Source: Wyeomyia smithii (lineage: Eukaryota > Arthropoda > Insecta > Diptera > Culicidae). Taken from it: 64,000 nt of DNA. The translations under genes and the position numbers were made by a program. The stretch spans positions 174,830,912 to 174,894,911 of the forward strand of contig NC_073696.1 in the NCBI RefSeq assembly GCF_029784165.1, read 5' to 3'. Of this stretch, positions 11,333-22,445 are shown in pieces; position 1 is the first letter of the stretch, and every line of letters begins with the position of its first letter. The notes beneath the pieces were generated by a model. That model ran no database searches. It was not told where the DNA came from and was given only the letters and a program-made list of their open reading frames with translations.

Positions 11333-11432
11333 CGATCCTACTGACACTAACAGTCTCTCCCGAGCCGGGACTCGAACATACGACGACCGGCTTGTTAAGC
11401 CAGCATCGTACCTCGGAACCAGCTGGGAGAGA
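11333..11432 (-). repeat. SINE family A, 5' (tRNA-like) half
   Basis: Read on the - strand this is a tRNA-like head with a B box (GTTCGAGTCCCGGCTCGGGA) followed by GACTGTTAGTGTCAGTAGG. It joins to the tail half at 831-950. It is a SINE promoter region and not a working tRNA. Confidence 0.85.
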
Positions 11433-11921
11433 GGTTATTCAAGGTTATTCCACAGTAAATTGGTCAGTTTGAAAAATACGTGCTATTGCTCGGGTGGCGT
11501 ATAAAATTCAAAAATTATGTCAAATTGTTTTTCTCTCTCACAGGACATAATCTACAAGATAAGTAAAATGTTTTGCAATATTTAAAACGTTGAATGCATA
11601 AAATAATCATGGATTATTTACGAAATAAGTGATTAAGACAACCGCGAAAAATCCATAATATTATGAAATTAATTTTATGATTTAGTAACCTTCCGGGCAA
11701 GTCCCGTCGAAGCTTTATTCATTGACAGAAAGGTCAAAGTCTTCTGAAAATATACGAAAAGAAAAATCTTCCTCCTGGTTCCTGTTTTTTATTTTATTGA
11801 CATTTTATTAAATGAAGATTTATATGGAAATTTCTAAATTTTTGTTTTATACCATGTGTAAAAAGACACTAGAAAAATGGAGCAAGCGAATTTAAAGTAA
11901 TATTTCATATATTGGGTGACG
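11433..11921. other. Intergenic sequence, nothing recognised
   Basis: A+T-rich DNA between the Transib/SINE nest and the next GCC-family copy. No open frame above 60 codons and no repeat that I can match elsewhere in the window. Confidence 0.4.
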
Positions 11922-11944
11922 TTTTAAATAGATGTCACCTTTTT

Positions 11945-12068
11945 GCCTTTCTCCTAGAAAGGTATAGCAATCACTGGAAAAACCAAAGGTATAAAAGTGG
12001 TCCCAATGGCCGAATGTCATATACCACTCGACCCCTTTCGACGAACTGAGCATTTTCTGTATGTATGT

Positions 12069-12116
<48 letters not shown>

Positions 12117-14417
12117 GCAACTTTTTTTTCTCACTCACTTTTCTCAGAGATGGCTGGACCGATTTTCATAAAATTAATTGCAAATGAAAGGTCTAGCTGC
12201 GCCATAGGTTGCTATTGAATTTCATTGTAATCGGGTTTTTAGTTTAGAGGTTATGTATCAAAATGTAAAAATCACGAAACATCAGTATCTCAGAAACCAC
12301 ACAACCGATTTCAATAAAATTGGTTTCAAATGATCGGGCTGTCTCCAGAACCCTTAACTTTTGAATTTCGTAATGATTGAACATATGGTTCAAAAGTTAT
12401 GTAAAGAAAAGTTATCCTGAGGTTGTTTAATCTCACTCATTTTTCTCAGAGATGGCTGAACCGATTTTCACAAAATTAGTGTCAAATGGAAGGTCTAGTT
12501 GCCCCATAGGTTGCTATTGAATTCCATTGCAATCGGATTGTAACTTTGTCCGTTGTTCATGAAAATGTGAAATCACATAATGAAAGTAAACATATTGACT
12601 TCCTCCTAACGATCACTGGCTAATTAAAAGGTAGAAAAGTGATCCAAATAGCCGAATGTCATATACTACTCGACTCAGTTAGACGAATCGAGCATTTTCT
12701 GCATATAAGCATGTATAGGTGTATATGTTTGTGTGTGGGTGTGTACGTGTGTATGTGCACCTTTTTTCGCACACACTATTCTCAGAGATGGTCTTGACCG
12801 AACAGATTTCAATGAAATTAATTGCAAATGAAAGGTCTAGTTGCCCTATAAGACCCTATTGAATTTTATTGTAATCTGATTTCTAGTTTAGAGGTTATGT
12901 ATCAAAGTGTAAAAATCACGAAACATCAATATCTCAGAAACCACACATCTGATTTGATTAAAATTAGTTTCAAATGAACGGGCTACCTCAAAAACCCTCA
13001 ACTTTTGAATTTTATGAAGATTGAACATGTGGTTCAGAAGTTATGGAAAGAAACGTGTTCTGGAGACTATTTAATCTCACTCATGTTTCTCAGAGATGGC
13101 TGGCCCGATTTTTATAAAATTAGTGTCATATGAAAGGCCTTGTTGCCCCATAAGACCCTAATGATTTTTTTACAAACGGATTATTACTTTGCCTGTTATG
13201 TTTAAAAATGTGAAATCCAGCTATGAAAAGAAACATATTCCAAGACAACTTACTTGGACTCACTCATATTTCTCAGAGATGGTTGATCCGATTTCCACAG
13301 GATTAGTATCAAATAAAAGGTTTACCTACCTCATAACACCCTATTGAATTTTGCAGTAATCGGACTGTAACTTCGTCTGTAATGTATCGAAAAGTGAAAA
13401 TCACGAAACTTCATTATCTTAGAAACTACACAACCGATTTAAACAATATTGATATCAGATGAACGGGCTAGTTAAGGGTTAACTGATGAATTATGATTGA
13501 ACAAGTGGTTTCAAAGTTTGGCTGCCCCATACGTTACCTTTTCATTTGATTGTAATCAAACTTAAGCAAGCGTTATGTTTTAATTTGTAAAACAACGAAA
13601 GTCTATTATCTCAAGTATTACACGACTTATTTGAACATAACTAGTGTCATACAAATGAGTCATCTCTCAAACTTACAACAATTTGATATGCTGTTTAAAA
13701 GTTTTAGAAAGAAAAGAAATTCAAAGACTATTCAACACTTTACCTGCTTCGATCAATATATATGGCCTCAACATGATTTAAATGTGGTATCGTACTATCT
13801 GAACGTTCCCGGCATCGCTCGTGATTAAATTGTTCGAAATTAAAAGTCATTGCTTTTGTTTCGCCATTTCTTAAGTACTAACATTACGTCAAATAGCGGG
13901 GGCCTAGTGTGGTTGGTAACGTCTCCGCCAACCACGCTTGACGCCTGGGTTCGAATCCCACCGCCGACATAGGTGTCGATGGTTGTGAGGTGGCGTGATC
14001 CACTCACAACCAACCCAACTGGTCTAGATTCAATCCTAGCCGACACCGGGAGATTTTCTGAGGCGAAAAATCTCTGGGATCACGCCTTCCATCGCATGAG
14101 GAAGTAAAGCCGTTGGCGCCGGTCCGTTAATAAACGGGTCGTGAGTTAGGGACCTGGGTGTGGAGTACGCCTCCCTGGGCGTCGGTAATTGGCCACAACA
14201 GTGGCGGAAATAGACCGACGGAAAATAAGCGAGAATAAAAAAAAAAAAAAATTACGTCAAATTTCATATTTTATACTTTAATTACAACATCAATATTTTA
14301 GAACCCAAAGAGTGGATAAACATTTATTGGATTTAAGCATTCATGTGAATCTATTTTTACAAATGATAAGTTTGAATGAGAAAGGCTGAGTCTGACCGCT
14401 AGGTGGATTAATTTAGG
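11945..14417 (+). mobile_element. GCC-family repeat, solo copy with a 23-bp flanking duplication
   Basis: Starts GCCTTTCTCCTAGAAAGG, has a GT array (12055-12118) and about eight ACCGATTT modules, and ends GGATTAATTTAGG. An exact 23-bp direct repeat containing TTTTAAATAGATGTCACC flanks it (11922-11944 and 14418-14440). Without the nested SINE it is about 2.1 kb, because it lacks the GACTTCCGG array of the longer copies. It has no open frame, so any mobility must come from another element. Confidence 0.9.
13895..14250 (+). mobile_element. SINE family B (tRNA-derived), with target duplication
   Basis: 356 bp. The tRNA-like head has an A-box-like TGGTTGGTAACGTC and a B box GGGTTCGAATCC. The body runs to AAAATAAGCGAGAATA and a poly(A) tail of about 14. 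The target duplication ATTACGTCAAAT is exact (13883-13894 and 14251-14262), and the uninterrupted site is preserved in a paralogous GCC copy near 11143. A second, truncated head is at 47538-47612. Confidence 0.92.
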
Positions 14418-14440
14418 TTTTAAATAGATGTCACCTTTTT

Positions 14441-15083
14441 TGTGTTGATTATACGAATGTTTTCACGGCCATGAGCCACTAATCTACCCCCCCTCCCCTT
14501 GCCTACGCTAATGCGATAGAGCAAAACTAATATTTTAGTGTTACTCTCTATACTCGAAAACCCCTATGTACAAATTTTCACGGTAATCGGTCCAGTACTT
14601 TTTGAGTCTCTAGGGAACAGACAGACAGATATTCGCATTTATAGATATAGATTATACACAGTAGGCTGTCCCAAAAAAATCGATGCTGAGAAAGTCAAGG
14701 TGCTCAGCCTTAAATTGAAAGATAATGTTATTTATAGCATTTTTGTAGAACATTTCGACTTCTTAAACATTGTTTTCAGATTGCCCAAACGTGATTTGAT
14801 TTATGAAAAAATGACTTTTTCAAGTTACAAACCCACTCTTTTGCACTTTTTTTTTAAATTTTGTTCGATTTCAAAATTTTTCACATTCATTTCTTATTTT
14901 CTTGGAGTTGTTTTTAAATATTTTGCATGGTTCAGTTCAGCATTGCATTTAGTTATTTAACTCCCAGTGCCCATTATTCATCACAGAAAAATTTATTTTA
15001 TAATAATTTTTAGACTCTTTTCTAGATTTTTTCTAAAAGACTCCTATTAAAACCTAAATACGGGTTTTTGATATTTCTCAATG
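14441..15083. other. Left outer part of the inverted-arm transposon and a transposon-like fragment
   Basis: The phrase CGGTAATCGGTCCAGTAC and AACAGACAGACAGATATTCG at 14580-14630 is typical of worn repeat tails. GTAGGCTGTCCCAAAAAAAT at 14661 may be an element terminus. A 140-codon frame at 14538-14960 crosses both pieces and is not credible as a gene. Confidence 0.4.
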
Positions 15084-17135
15084 TGACCAAAAAAAATAAA
15101 AAATAAACATAAAATTTCAATTTAAAAAAAAAGAGTTGAATTTTTTTTTCATTTTTTTTTTTGAAGAAACTTGACGTTAATACGCAACTTTTAAAAAAAA
15201 GTCCAGGATGGAGAAATGAAAAATAATTTTTTTATGATAGATTAATTTTTTTATGAAAATTCTAATTCAAACATTTTTCAAAATATATGTATTCTGATGA
15301 TTTTAAAAGATTCAGAGAGTCATTTTGAATCAAAAAGCTCTAGGTAGTAAACATTCTCAAGGCATTGGTTTTCGATTTTTCTAATTTAAGCTCGACAAAT
15401 TATAATTATTTAGGAAAATACACGTTTTTCTTAATTTGTCCATGGTTCTCCAGCAAAAACCATACGTTCATTGGAATGCTTAATCAAAAATATACAATTC
15501 ATTCTTTGACAACAAAACGATTGGGCGAACGAACCTCAAGAAAAGAGTTAAATGTTCCAAGTGATATAAATATATGTAAGAATCAAATATTTATTATCGA
15601 GTTTTATTATCTTAGGAACATATTTTTTTATGACATAGATACTTTACAGAACTAGTTTCACCTTATATTTTATATACATCATAAGTAAATGATTCGTCAT
15701 CTTTTGAAAACAGCTTCGTTTGTATCTTATTTTCTGAAATAGGAACAAAAGAGTAATACTTTTGTGTGGCAGCTATTATTATAGATTTTTTGAAAATATT
15801 GCTCCATTCTGTTACTCCTTGTTCATATTCTTCATATGATACCCAACTAAATGACATTTTTGATGAATTTTTATCACTTTTCTGATTAGACCAATCATAC
15901 AATTCTTTTGCGCTTGTAATGGGGTGTTCATGTTCTTTAGCTAAACTTGCATTTCCTGCCATTCGTTTTAATATGCCACCAATTGCATCGCATGGGCCTT
16001 TACCATGAGAAGTCGCAAAAAAATGCTACTCTGCATCGACGTTATATTTTGTTTTGCAAGACTTGCAAAGTTTTTTCTATTTTTATATTGTGAGGCAGCT
16101 CCATCAGACATTAATATCGCTTTTTTCAACTCTATTGTTGTTTTCAAAAAACCCATTAATTTGGCAATGAACACCTGAACACCGCAACAGTATCAAGATG
16201 AAGTACTTCCGATATTATGATGAAGCTGATATTCTTAAGTGTTCCAGATTCTGAATAGTAAACAACGAAGGGATGAATGGTGGCTTGACTATCATTCCAA
16301 TAACTAGACGAATCACAAATTGAAAAAGACGTATTTAAATGAGCTTGACTGTTCAATATTTTTAATTTTGCAATAACGTTTTCGTTTAATTTGCGTAAGC
16401 TTGATGAGCACCGATGAGCAGGAAAGGGTTTACAGCATTCGGGCTTGGTGTATTCCATTTTCACTTTATTCATCTTCACAAAATGCAAACTGTTACTAAC
16501 ACATCTGGAGTAGTGCAATCGTATTTATATACGAAAACAGATATTATAGGTAACCCAGTAGTTATTGGTTGCGTACTTTACAAACAGTTATTATTAGTAA
16601 ACAAGTAGGTAGTGTTGCACGACAAACATATTTTTTTATAAAACATTCGGCAAGGGGGAACGTGTAGGTAGGCTAAAGTTTAGCGCTTGAGTTATTTATC
16701 CAATCGTTTTGTTGTCAAAGAATGAATTATATATTTTTGATCAAGCATTCCAATAAACGTATGGTTTTTGCTGGAGAACCATGGACAAATTGAGAAAAAA
16801 GTGTATTTTCCGAAATATTAATAATTTTTCGAGCTTAAATTAAAAATAACTCGAAAACCAATGCCTTTAGAATGTTTACCACCAAGAGCTTCCTGATTCA
16901 AAATGACTTTCTGCATCTTTTAAAATCATCAGAACACAAATATTTTGAAAAATGTTTGAATTAGAATTTTTATAAAAAAATTAATCTATCATAAAAAAAT
17001 TATTTTTCATTTCTCCATTATGGACTTTTTTTTTAAAGTTGTGTATTAACGTCAAGTTTAAAAAAAAAATAGAAGAAAAATTCAACCTTTTTTTTTTAAT
17101 TGAAATTTAATGTTTATTTTTTATTATTTTTGGTC
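15084..17135. mobile_element. Transposon fossil with long (about 440-bp) inverted arms
   Basis: 15084-15524 is repeated inverted at 16700-17135, with scattered differences and many A/T runs. Landmarks shared by the arms include AACTTGACGTTAATAC, ATTTTTCAAAATAT and ACCATACGTTCATTGGAATG. The arms flank a broken gene on the - strand (15663-16518). The outermost ends are not clear, so neither target duplication nor superfamily can be given. Confidence 0.75.
15663..16518 (-). pseudogene. Degenerate transposon-encoded protein (SDGAASQYKNRKNF type)
   Basis: Three - strand frames (16518-16156, 16174-15968, 15962-15663) are consecutive pieces of one protein separated by frameshifts. Visible motifs are LMSDGAASQYKNRKNF in the second piece. 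The motif FATSHGKGPCDAIGG can be read across the break near 15965-16020, ahead of KRMAGNAS in the third. I associate this motif pair with a large repeat-encoded protein family of arthropods. I cannot name its transposon superfamily with confidence, and an acidic catalytic triad is not certain. The first piece has CCKPF and CDSS but no clear zinc finger. The start and end of the original gene are lost. Location between inverted arms supports a DNA-transposon origin. Confidence 0.65.
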
Positions 17136-19165
17136 AAAAAAAATTTTTTTTATACAGTGTATATTTTTTATGGTGCATTTTTAATTCCCTACAACTCGTT
17201 CTCAGACAGTTTTTCTATACAACCAACGGTTTCTGGGCTACAATGCTTCGAATAAAACCTATGCCAAAAGGCATACGCCCTTCTAGAATGTAACTCATGG
17301 GTGTGAAAAATCTCTCCATCTGTGAAAAATGCTCAGTTTGCTAAGCCAAATACGTGTGCAAAGTTTCATTCAAGTCAAAAATGGTCGATATTCGACCATA
17401 GGTCATTTGGCGCGATCTTGCTCATTAGAACGATTTTGCTGAAAGAAAAACTGAAACTAAGAGGAAAAAAAGATTATAAAATATAATTAGAAAAGGCGTT
17501 CCTTAGTGCAAGGATTCTGTTGATGGAGTCGCATATCGACGACATAGAAAACCGAGGCAGTAACTGCAGCAACCTTGCTGATTTATGAAGGACCATACAT
17601 ATTCAGTTCCTCTTCTTCAATCAATTCGCAATCCAAATCTTTTCCACATGTTAGAAGGATTAAAAGAGACTAAAAAATGAATGAAATTGCGCTGTCATTC
17701 ATAAACAAACATGCACGGTGAAACAGAACTAACGAACAATATGCTTTTGAAATGAAAAAAAATTTTTATTTGTATAAAATAAAGCAAATCCTAAACAAAA
17801 AAAGGGATCGTAGAACCACAGACTAAGTACAACTATGAATGAATGATGCAAGTATCATAAATAATTCTGAGTTGAACTCTATGATATTGGTATCCCCCTT
17901 AAATGCATGACATCATAAATGGATAGTCCCTTACCCGTTTACAAATGCAGTTCGTCTAGTTATTCAATCCATAATATCCAGGGGGGATTTACTGCTGTCA
18001 AAATTCATATATGTGTGCGTTATCGCAGATCAACTCTGGTCCATGAAGTTTGTTGGTCCATGACGTTTAAAAGATTTCCTGTGTGACGAGGAAAGTTCAT
18101 GATTTTCAGCTAATTGCAGGCTGCTGCCACCAAATTTCACTACGCAACGCAGTATGAATAAAAGTTTTCCGCGATTTCTAGAGTTTTGTTAAAAAAGAAC
18201 GTTACAATTCTACTGAATTTTACTCCAATCAAAACGACAAAAACCAAAACAACCGGACGCCTTGTTGCCAAATATGCTGGTCACGGTTACACGATATTTG
18301 ACAGATAGATTCCCGCTGATAATATCCAAAAGAAGCGACAATAGTTAAAGTATTCACTTAATTTACCCCCTCGCACTTTCCTGAGCGCTCTACGTGATAT
18401 ACGAGTGTTCCCTAAGCAAATAAGAGGTTACCGATATAGTACGGAACAAAAAGTTCGTGGAATACAGTTACTCACGGTGACAAACTTTTAGCTTACTGCA
18501 TATAGCGCAAACGAGAAGGAATAGTTTACGATTTGAAATTTATTGCGTTTACCTTTGTGAAAAATGATGAAGATTAGTATTGATCCGCCATGAGGTAAAA
18601 CAATTAGATGATTCGAAAACAAAGGCCAAAATTACATATTATTTGAACCAGTTTTACGGGATAAAGTTTATAAAGAAAAGTTTTGTATGTGTAGAATAGG
18701 TAAGAATATCAATGAAATATTTTAAAATGTTCTCTCGTGCATATTCTAAATCGGAGTCATAAATATTTGAGTTACTTTCAAAAAAGTTTCTTAATACGGC
18801 CCATATTCACCATATGAATAAATATTTTTTGAATAGTGCTATGCAAAAATTGTTTTAAAGCCACTCGTTAATTTTTTGAAGTTTAAACGAATTTTTGTGT
18901 GGGCTTTATCTACCGTATACAAATAGATTTACCGGAACTTTATATACATAGTTATCAATACGCCGTGCTTTGGACTATGATAAGTAACGCGCCTATGTAC
19001 ACCGAATTTATTTTTATTTCAAAAGGCTTGGTTCATTTTTATTAATAAAACCAACGTTCAAAACTGTCGTTGGTCAGAATAGAAAGATATCAAATAATTT
19101 TAGCATATACAACAAATAAATAAATAGAGTTGTACATAAATAAATAAAATATTAATAAGTGTATC
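17136..19165. other. Intergenic sequence, no feature supported
   Basis: About 2 kb of A+T-rich DNA without open frames of note. A short direct pair, GGTCCATGAAGTTTG / GGTCCATGACGTTTA (18038-18068), is the only local repeat that I notice. Confidence 0.4.
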
Positions 19166-19493
19166 CAGTAAAGTTCTTTTTTACACGATTCTACGTACCG
19201 TGCAAAAAAAAACGTGTAAAAAAAACCGCGTTATTTGGAAAAACGTTGTAAAAAAAAGGTGTAAAATGAAACCGTGTAAAAATGAAACTGTGTAAAAAAC
19301 AGCCTACTATATCCTGTTACCGTTACTGTTACTTACTGTGACAATTTTACGCGAAGTCGAAAAATCGTGCAAAAAAACCGTGTAAAAAAACCGCGTTATT
19401 TGAGAAAACGACGTAAAAAAACCCGCGTTATTTGGAAAACCGTCGTAAAAAAAAACCGTTTGAAATAAAACCGTGTAAAAAAAGACTTTACTG
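19166..19493. mobile_element. Short inverted-repeat element rich in CGTGTAAAAAAACCG
   Basis: The left end CAGTAAAGTTCTTTTTTACA is mirrored by the right end TGTAAAAAAAGACTTTACTG with one substitution and a one-base length difference in the T run. The interior is a run of diverged copies of CGTGTAAAAAAACCGCGTTA. A TA follows the right end, but the left flank reads TATC, so the target duplication is unclear. Non-coding. Confidence 0.65.
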
Positions 19494-20093
19494 TATAATA
19501 TAAAATAACTGGACATATTAACGAACAAATGAACAAATAAAATCATAAATGAGTTAATAAGTAAATAAACAAGCAAATTAGATAGTGATTCATTCAGTTA
19601 ATATTTAAAACAAATTGATACAAAAATATGGACTTGAGTAAATAAAAATTACGAAAAAAAAGTGCCAAATTGTTACTGAAATAACAAGTATGAATTGTGC
19701 TCACATAGCAATATAATTCTACCTTTACTGAACGTGGCATGTGCATGTGACGCGATGTTCAATTATAGCAACCTGTTGGTCCGAATGAGGTTCATTCTAT
19801 TCGCACTCTTGCTTCCACCGATTTTTTCTCTCAGCTGTATTATGTGAACCGCTCATTCATTCCGGAACGGCAGTTTTGGTAGATTGGTTTATGTGAAAAG
19901 CTCGTGGCAAATTGTGTAGTAGTATGTTTGCTCATTCATCCGATGTATGATCGCAGTGAAATCTGTGAACACCATAGTTGCTTGCTACGGCGGCACAGTA
20001 GGTTGGTTTGGATCTGTTTGGATGAACTGTCGATCGGGGGAGCTGCCGGTCTGTCGGTATCACCTTGTCGCGTTCATTGCAGTGGGCTCAGTC

Positions 20094-20127
20094 TCAGTTC
20101 AGTTGCAGCCACCGTTCCAGTCGGATG
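20094..20127 (+). promoter_or_regulatory. Candidate TATA-less core promoter (Inr + DPE)
   Basis: TCAGTT (20094-20099) matches the arthropod initiator TCAKTY with A+1 at 20096. GGATG (20123-20127) matches the downstream promoter element RGWYV at exactly +28 to +32. It is followed by 1.5 kb ending at a candidate start codon (21600). The spacing match is seen directly; use as a promoter is inference. A 5' leader of that length is probably spliced. Confidence 0.45.
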
Positions 20128-21599
20128 TGTGCTTTTCTATTTTGTTTGATTAGTACATTAACCGGTCCTCGTGTAGTGGTGTTTTTGCTCTCTTGGTTTA
20201 ATGTTATAGCTTGTTCAGTATACCGGTTTTAGGTGCTGCTCTGTGGATGTCTATTGCGTTCCGATTATGGTTTATGAGAGATTCATTAGTCTTCGTCAAC
20301 GTTCACATCATTCTGAATGGTGTAAAAAAAGCCTGTGAATTGAATTCAAATATTGATAGCCATGAGAACTAAAATCGTCGCTAGTGCCTGTGGATTGCAA
20401 TCGTCGACTGCAAAAATGTGACTGCAAATGTGAGTCACATTTGGGTGATCTCACGAATTATGGCATTCTGTGAACTGGTGTACAAAATATCTGCACAGTT
20501 AGTTATTGACTTGTGTGAATCGGATGTAAGCGTCTAACCTGTTTGATGATAACAGTTCATGTTGGGTGTGTATGTGTATGTGCTGATAGTAACGTAAGTG
20601 ATACGATTTCGAAACACACATTCACACGCATTCCGGGCTGAAATGACGCCGTTGATACAAGTAGTATGTCTCGGTTCAAAACAAAAATAGTGCCGTTCAT
20701 GCTGGAGATAATGAAAATTTTATCTACCTACAAAGTTGAAATTGTGATAACAATTGTTCTGGGTTTCAGTGCGAGCTAAATAAATATGTGTGTTGAGAGT
20801 AAACTGTGAATAATCTCTTTCGAGAAAATTGTAGAGTGAAGAATAAAAGAATGGTATGTTCGTTCTTGAAGAAACATCATGAAGAAGCCAATGCAATTGA
20901 AAGTGAAATGTTCAACGAAACGATGGTCTCCTTGTTATGACCGTTATCATCATTCCCATCGCTGTTCATATGTAATAGTCACAGAGAAACAACCGTGAAT
21001 ACGTGTAGTAACATGGTCCATTCCGCTGACTGTAATTATAAAACATAGTGTATGTACCTGAGCCGGCATATATTAAAGAATTATATCGCATTTTCTGATA
21101 TACGAGAAGTGGTATGAAAGCACCAGACTGAAACTCAAGGCAAATTTGTTTTGCAACCACTTACGTTTTACATATTCTTCATTGCTGTTATAAACTGCAT
21201 AGGCTGAACTATTGTAAGTTCAATGAGAGAGTCAAGTAAAAATTACTAAATTTATTGGAAAACTGCTAAAAGCAAAAAAATAGCAAAATAAAAACACTTG
21301 AGTTATAAATGGAGATGAAATCTTACTGATTACTGACAGAATGTGTCATCTATCAACAACTTCCAAAAGTTGTCATGTGATAGTCTTTTGATGCAAGAAA
21401 ATCAAGAGACAGACCATTTAAATGTTATCGACGAGTTATTCTTGTAGACCATGATAAATTAACTACTGTGATTATATTATCACCGTGAAGTTACAGTTTA
21501 ATAGAGATAGTGTGGTGGGTTGATAACCTATAACTATAGGTCTATTTAATCTATGGTGTTTTGGTGTGTTCTATGTGAGCAAAAGTAAGATTACTGGAA
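20128..21599 (+). other. Possible long 5' untranslated leader
   Basis: Lies between the candidate promoter and the candidate first coding exon. It has numerous upstream ATGs and no long frame. No transposon that I recognise interrupts it, which is unusual in this window and fits a conserved leader. Confidence 0.35.
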
Positions 21600-21804
21600 A
21601 TGCCTATCACCAAGGTGAAAGCAGCGAATGCAACTGGATGCAATGGGAAGAAATTATCCGCGACTACTGCTGATCCTAGAATTAACATCACACACCAACT
21701 CAACCTAGTTAACGAGACAAATATTGCATCCTCAGGTGTGTCTTCATCTAGTTTGAATGCTCGTAATGGAAGACCAGGGAGTGGACTTAGTCTCAGTGTA
21801 TTAG
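21600..21804 (+). CDS. Candidate first coding exon of an unrecognised host gene
   Basis: Starts GGAAATGCCT and encodes 68 residues beginning MPITKVKAANATG, rich in S, N, T and G, as in many low-complexity N-termini. It ends in TTAG|GTAATT, a workable donor (GT at 21805), with one nucleotide of the next codon. An alternative donor CAG|GTGTGT is at 21736. The frame closes only 5 nt after the donor. Codon 1 was chosen as the first ATG in frame. The exon fits in phase with 25538-25824 on the same strand (1 + 2 nt). I do not recognise the protein. Chance cannot be excluded for so short a frame. Confidence 0.4.
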
Positions 21805-21918
21805 GTAATTAAAACGAAAATTTTATAAATATTTAAATTGTATTCATATTGCAAGTGAGCGTTCGTTATTTCCCGTTGAACCAAATGATTCGAAGGGCTT
21901 TAAAGACTATAACAAGTA

Positions 21919-22424
21919 AGCAAAGCCTTGGTGCTACATTCCGATACGAAACTCGACCTTCTGTTTATTTATACACAGACTTCGCAGCAGGGATACCAAA
22001 TGTGCAGATTTGTCTGCAAAACGAAGATTTTTGGAGTCCGTGTGCAGATTTTTAGTTATTTGCAGATATTTGCAGTTTTTCCACGGTTTCTGCAGATTTT
22101 TGTCAGAGTCTCCTTATATTTGCGCAGATGTTCTTAAAATGTGTGCAGATTTTTACAGATTTTTGCCTGCGCGAGCGAATTTTTTTCGGGGGTAGAATTT
22201 TTTCAGATTTCGAGCACATTTTTCAGGTTTTTCGAGCAGTTGCAGACATTTTTCAAAAACATCTGGCATCTCTGCTTCGCAGCCGACCATTCAGTGTACA
22301 GGAAAATTACGGGGCTAGCGCTACTACGATCCTACTGACACTGACAGTCTCTCTCGAGCCGAGACTCGAACCTACGACGACTGGTTTGTTAGGCCAGCAT
22401 CCTACCTTGAGACCATCTGGGAGA
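21919..22424 (-). repeat. SINE family A copy split by a hAT-like element
   Basis: Antisense copy: tail at 21919, tRNA-like head with B box (GGTTCGAGTCTC, antisense near 22363-22374) ending near 22424. The target duplication ACTATAACAAGTA flanks it (21906-21918 and 22433-22445). It is broken at 21988 by a 287-bp insertion plus an 8-bp duplication. Confidence 0.85.
21988..22274. mobile_element. hAT-type non-autonomous element (287 bp)
   Basis: The ends CAGGGATACCA and TGGCATCTCTG are inverted repeats with two mismatches. The 8-bp target duplication CTTCGCAG is exact (21980-21987 and 22275-22282). Eight-bp duplications with CAG-type ends are diagnostic of hAT elements. The interior is a string of GCAGATTTTT-like units, resembling the subterminal binding repeats of that family. 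It opens several short frames that are not genes. Confidence 0.9.
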
Positions 22425-22445
22425 TAACTATAACTATAACAAGTA

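Noticed and set aside
13897..13960. tRNA gene
   Set aside because: The A- and B-box-like sequence belongs to a SINE head with poly(A) tail and target duplication; the same holds for heads at 11333, 22350, 26870, 47538 and 47690.
14538..14960. 140-codon + strand frame
   Set aside because: Crosses two unrelated repeat fragments (a CGGTCCAGTAC tail and the GTAGGCTGTCCC element); composition is A+T-driven Phe/Leu/Ile and no motif is present.
19904..20149. 81-codon + strand frame upstream of the candidate gene
   Set aside because: Overlaps the candidate promoter and a competing frame (19947-20153); no motif, probably leader or upstream DNA.
22010..22427. Several overlapping short + strand frames rich in Phe and Arg
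   Set aside because: They read through the GCAGATTTTT repeats of the hAT-type MITE and the SINE.
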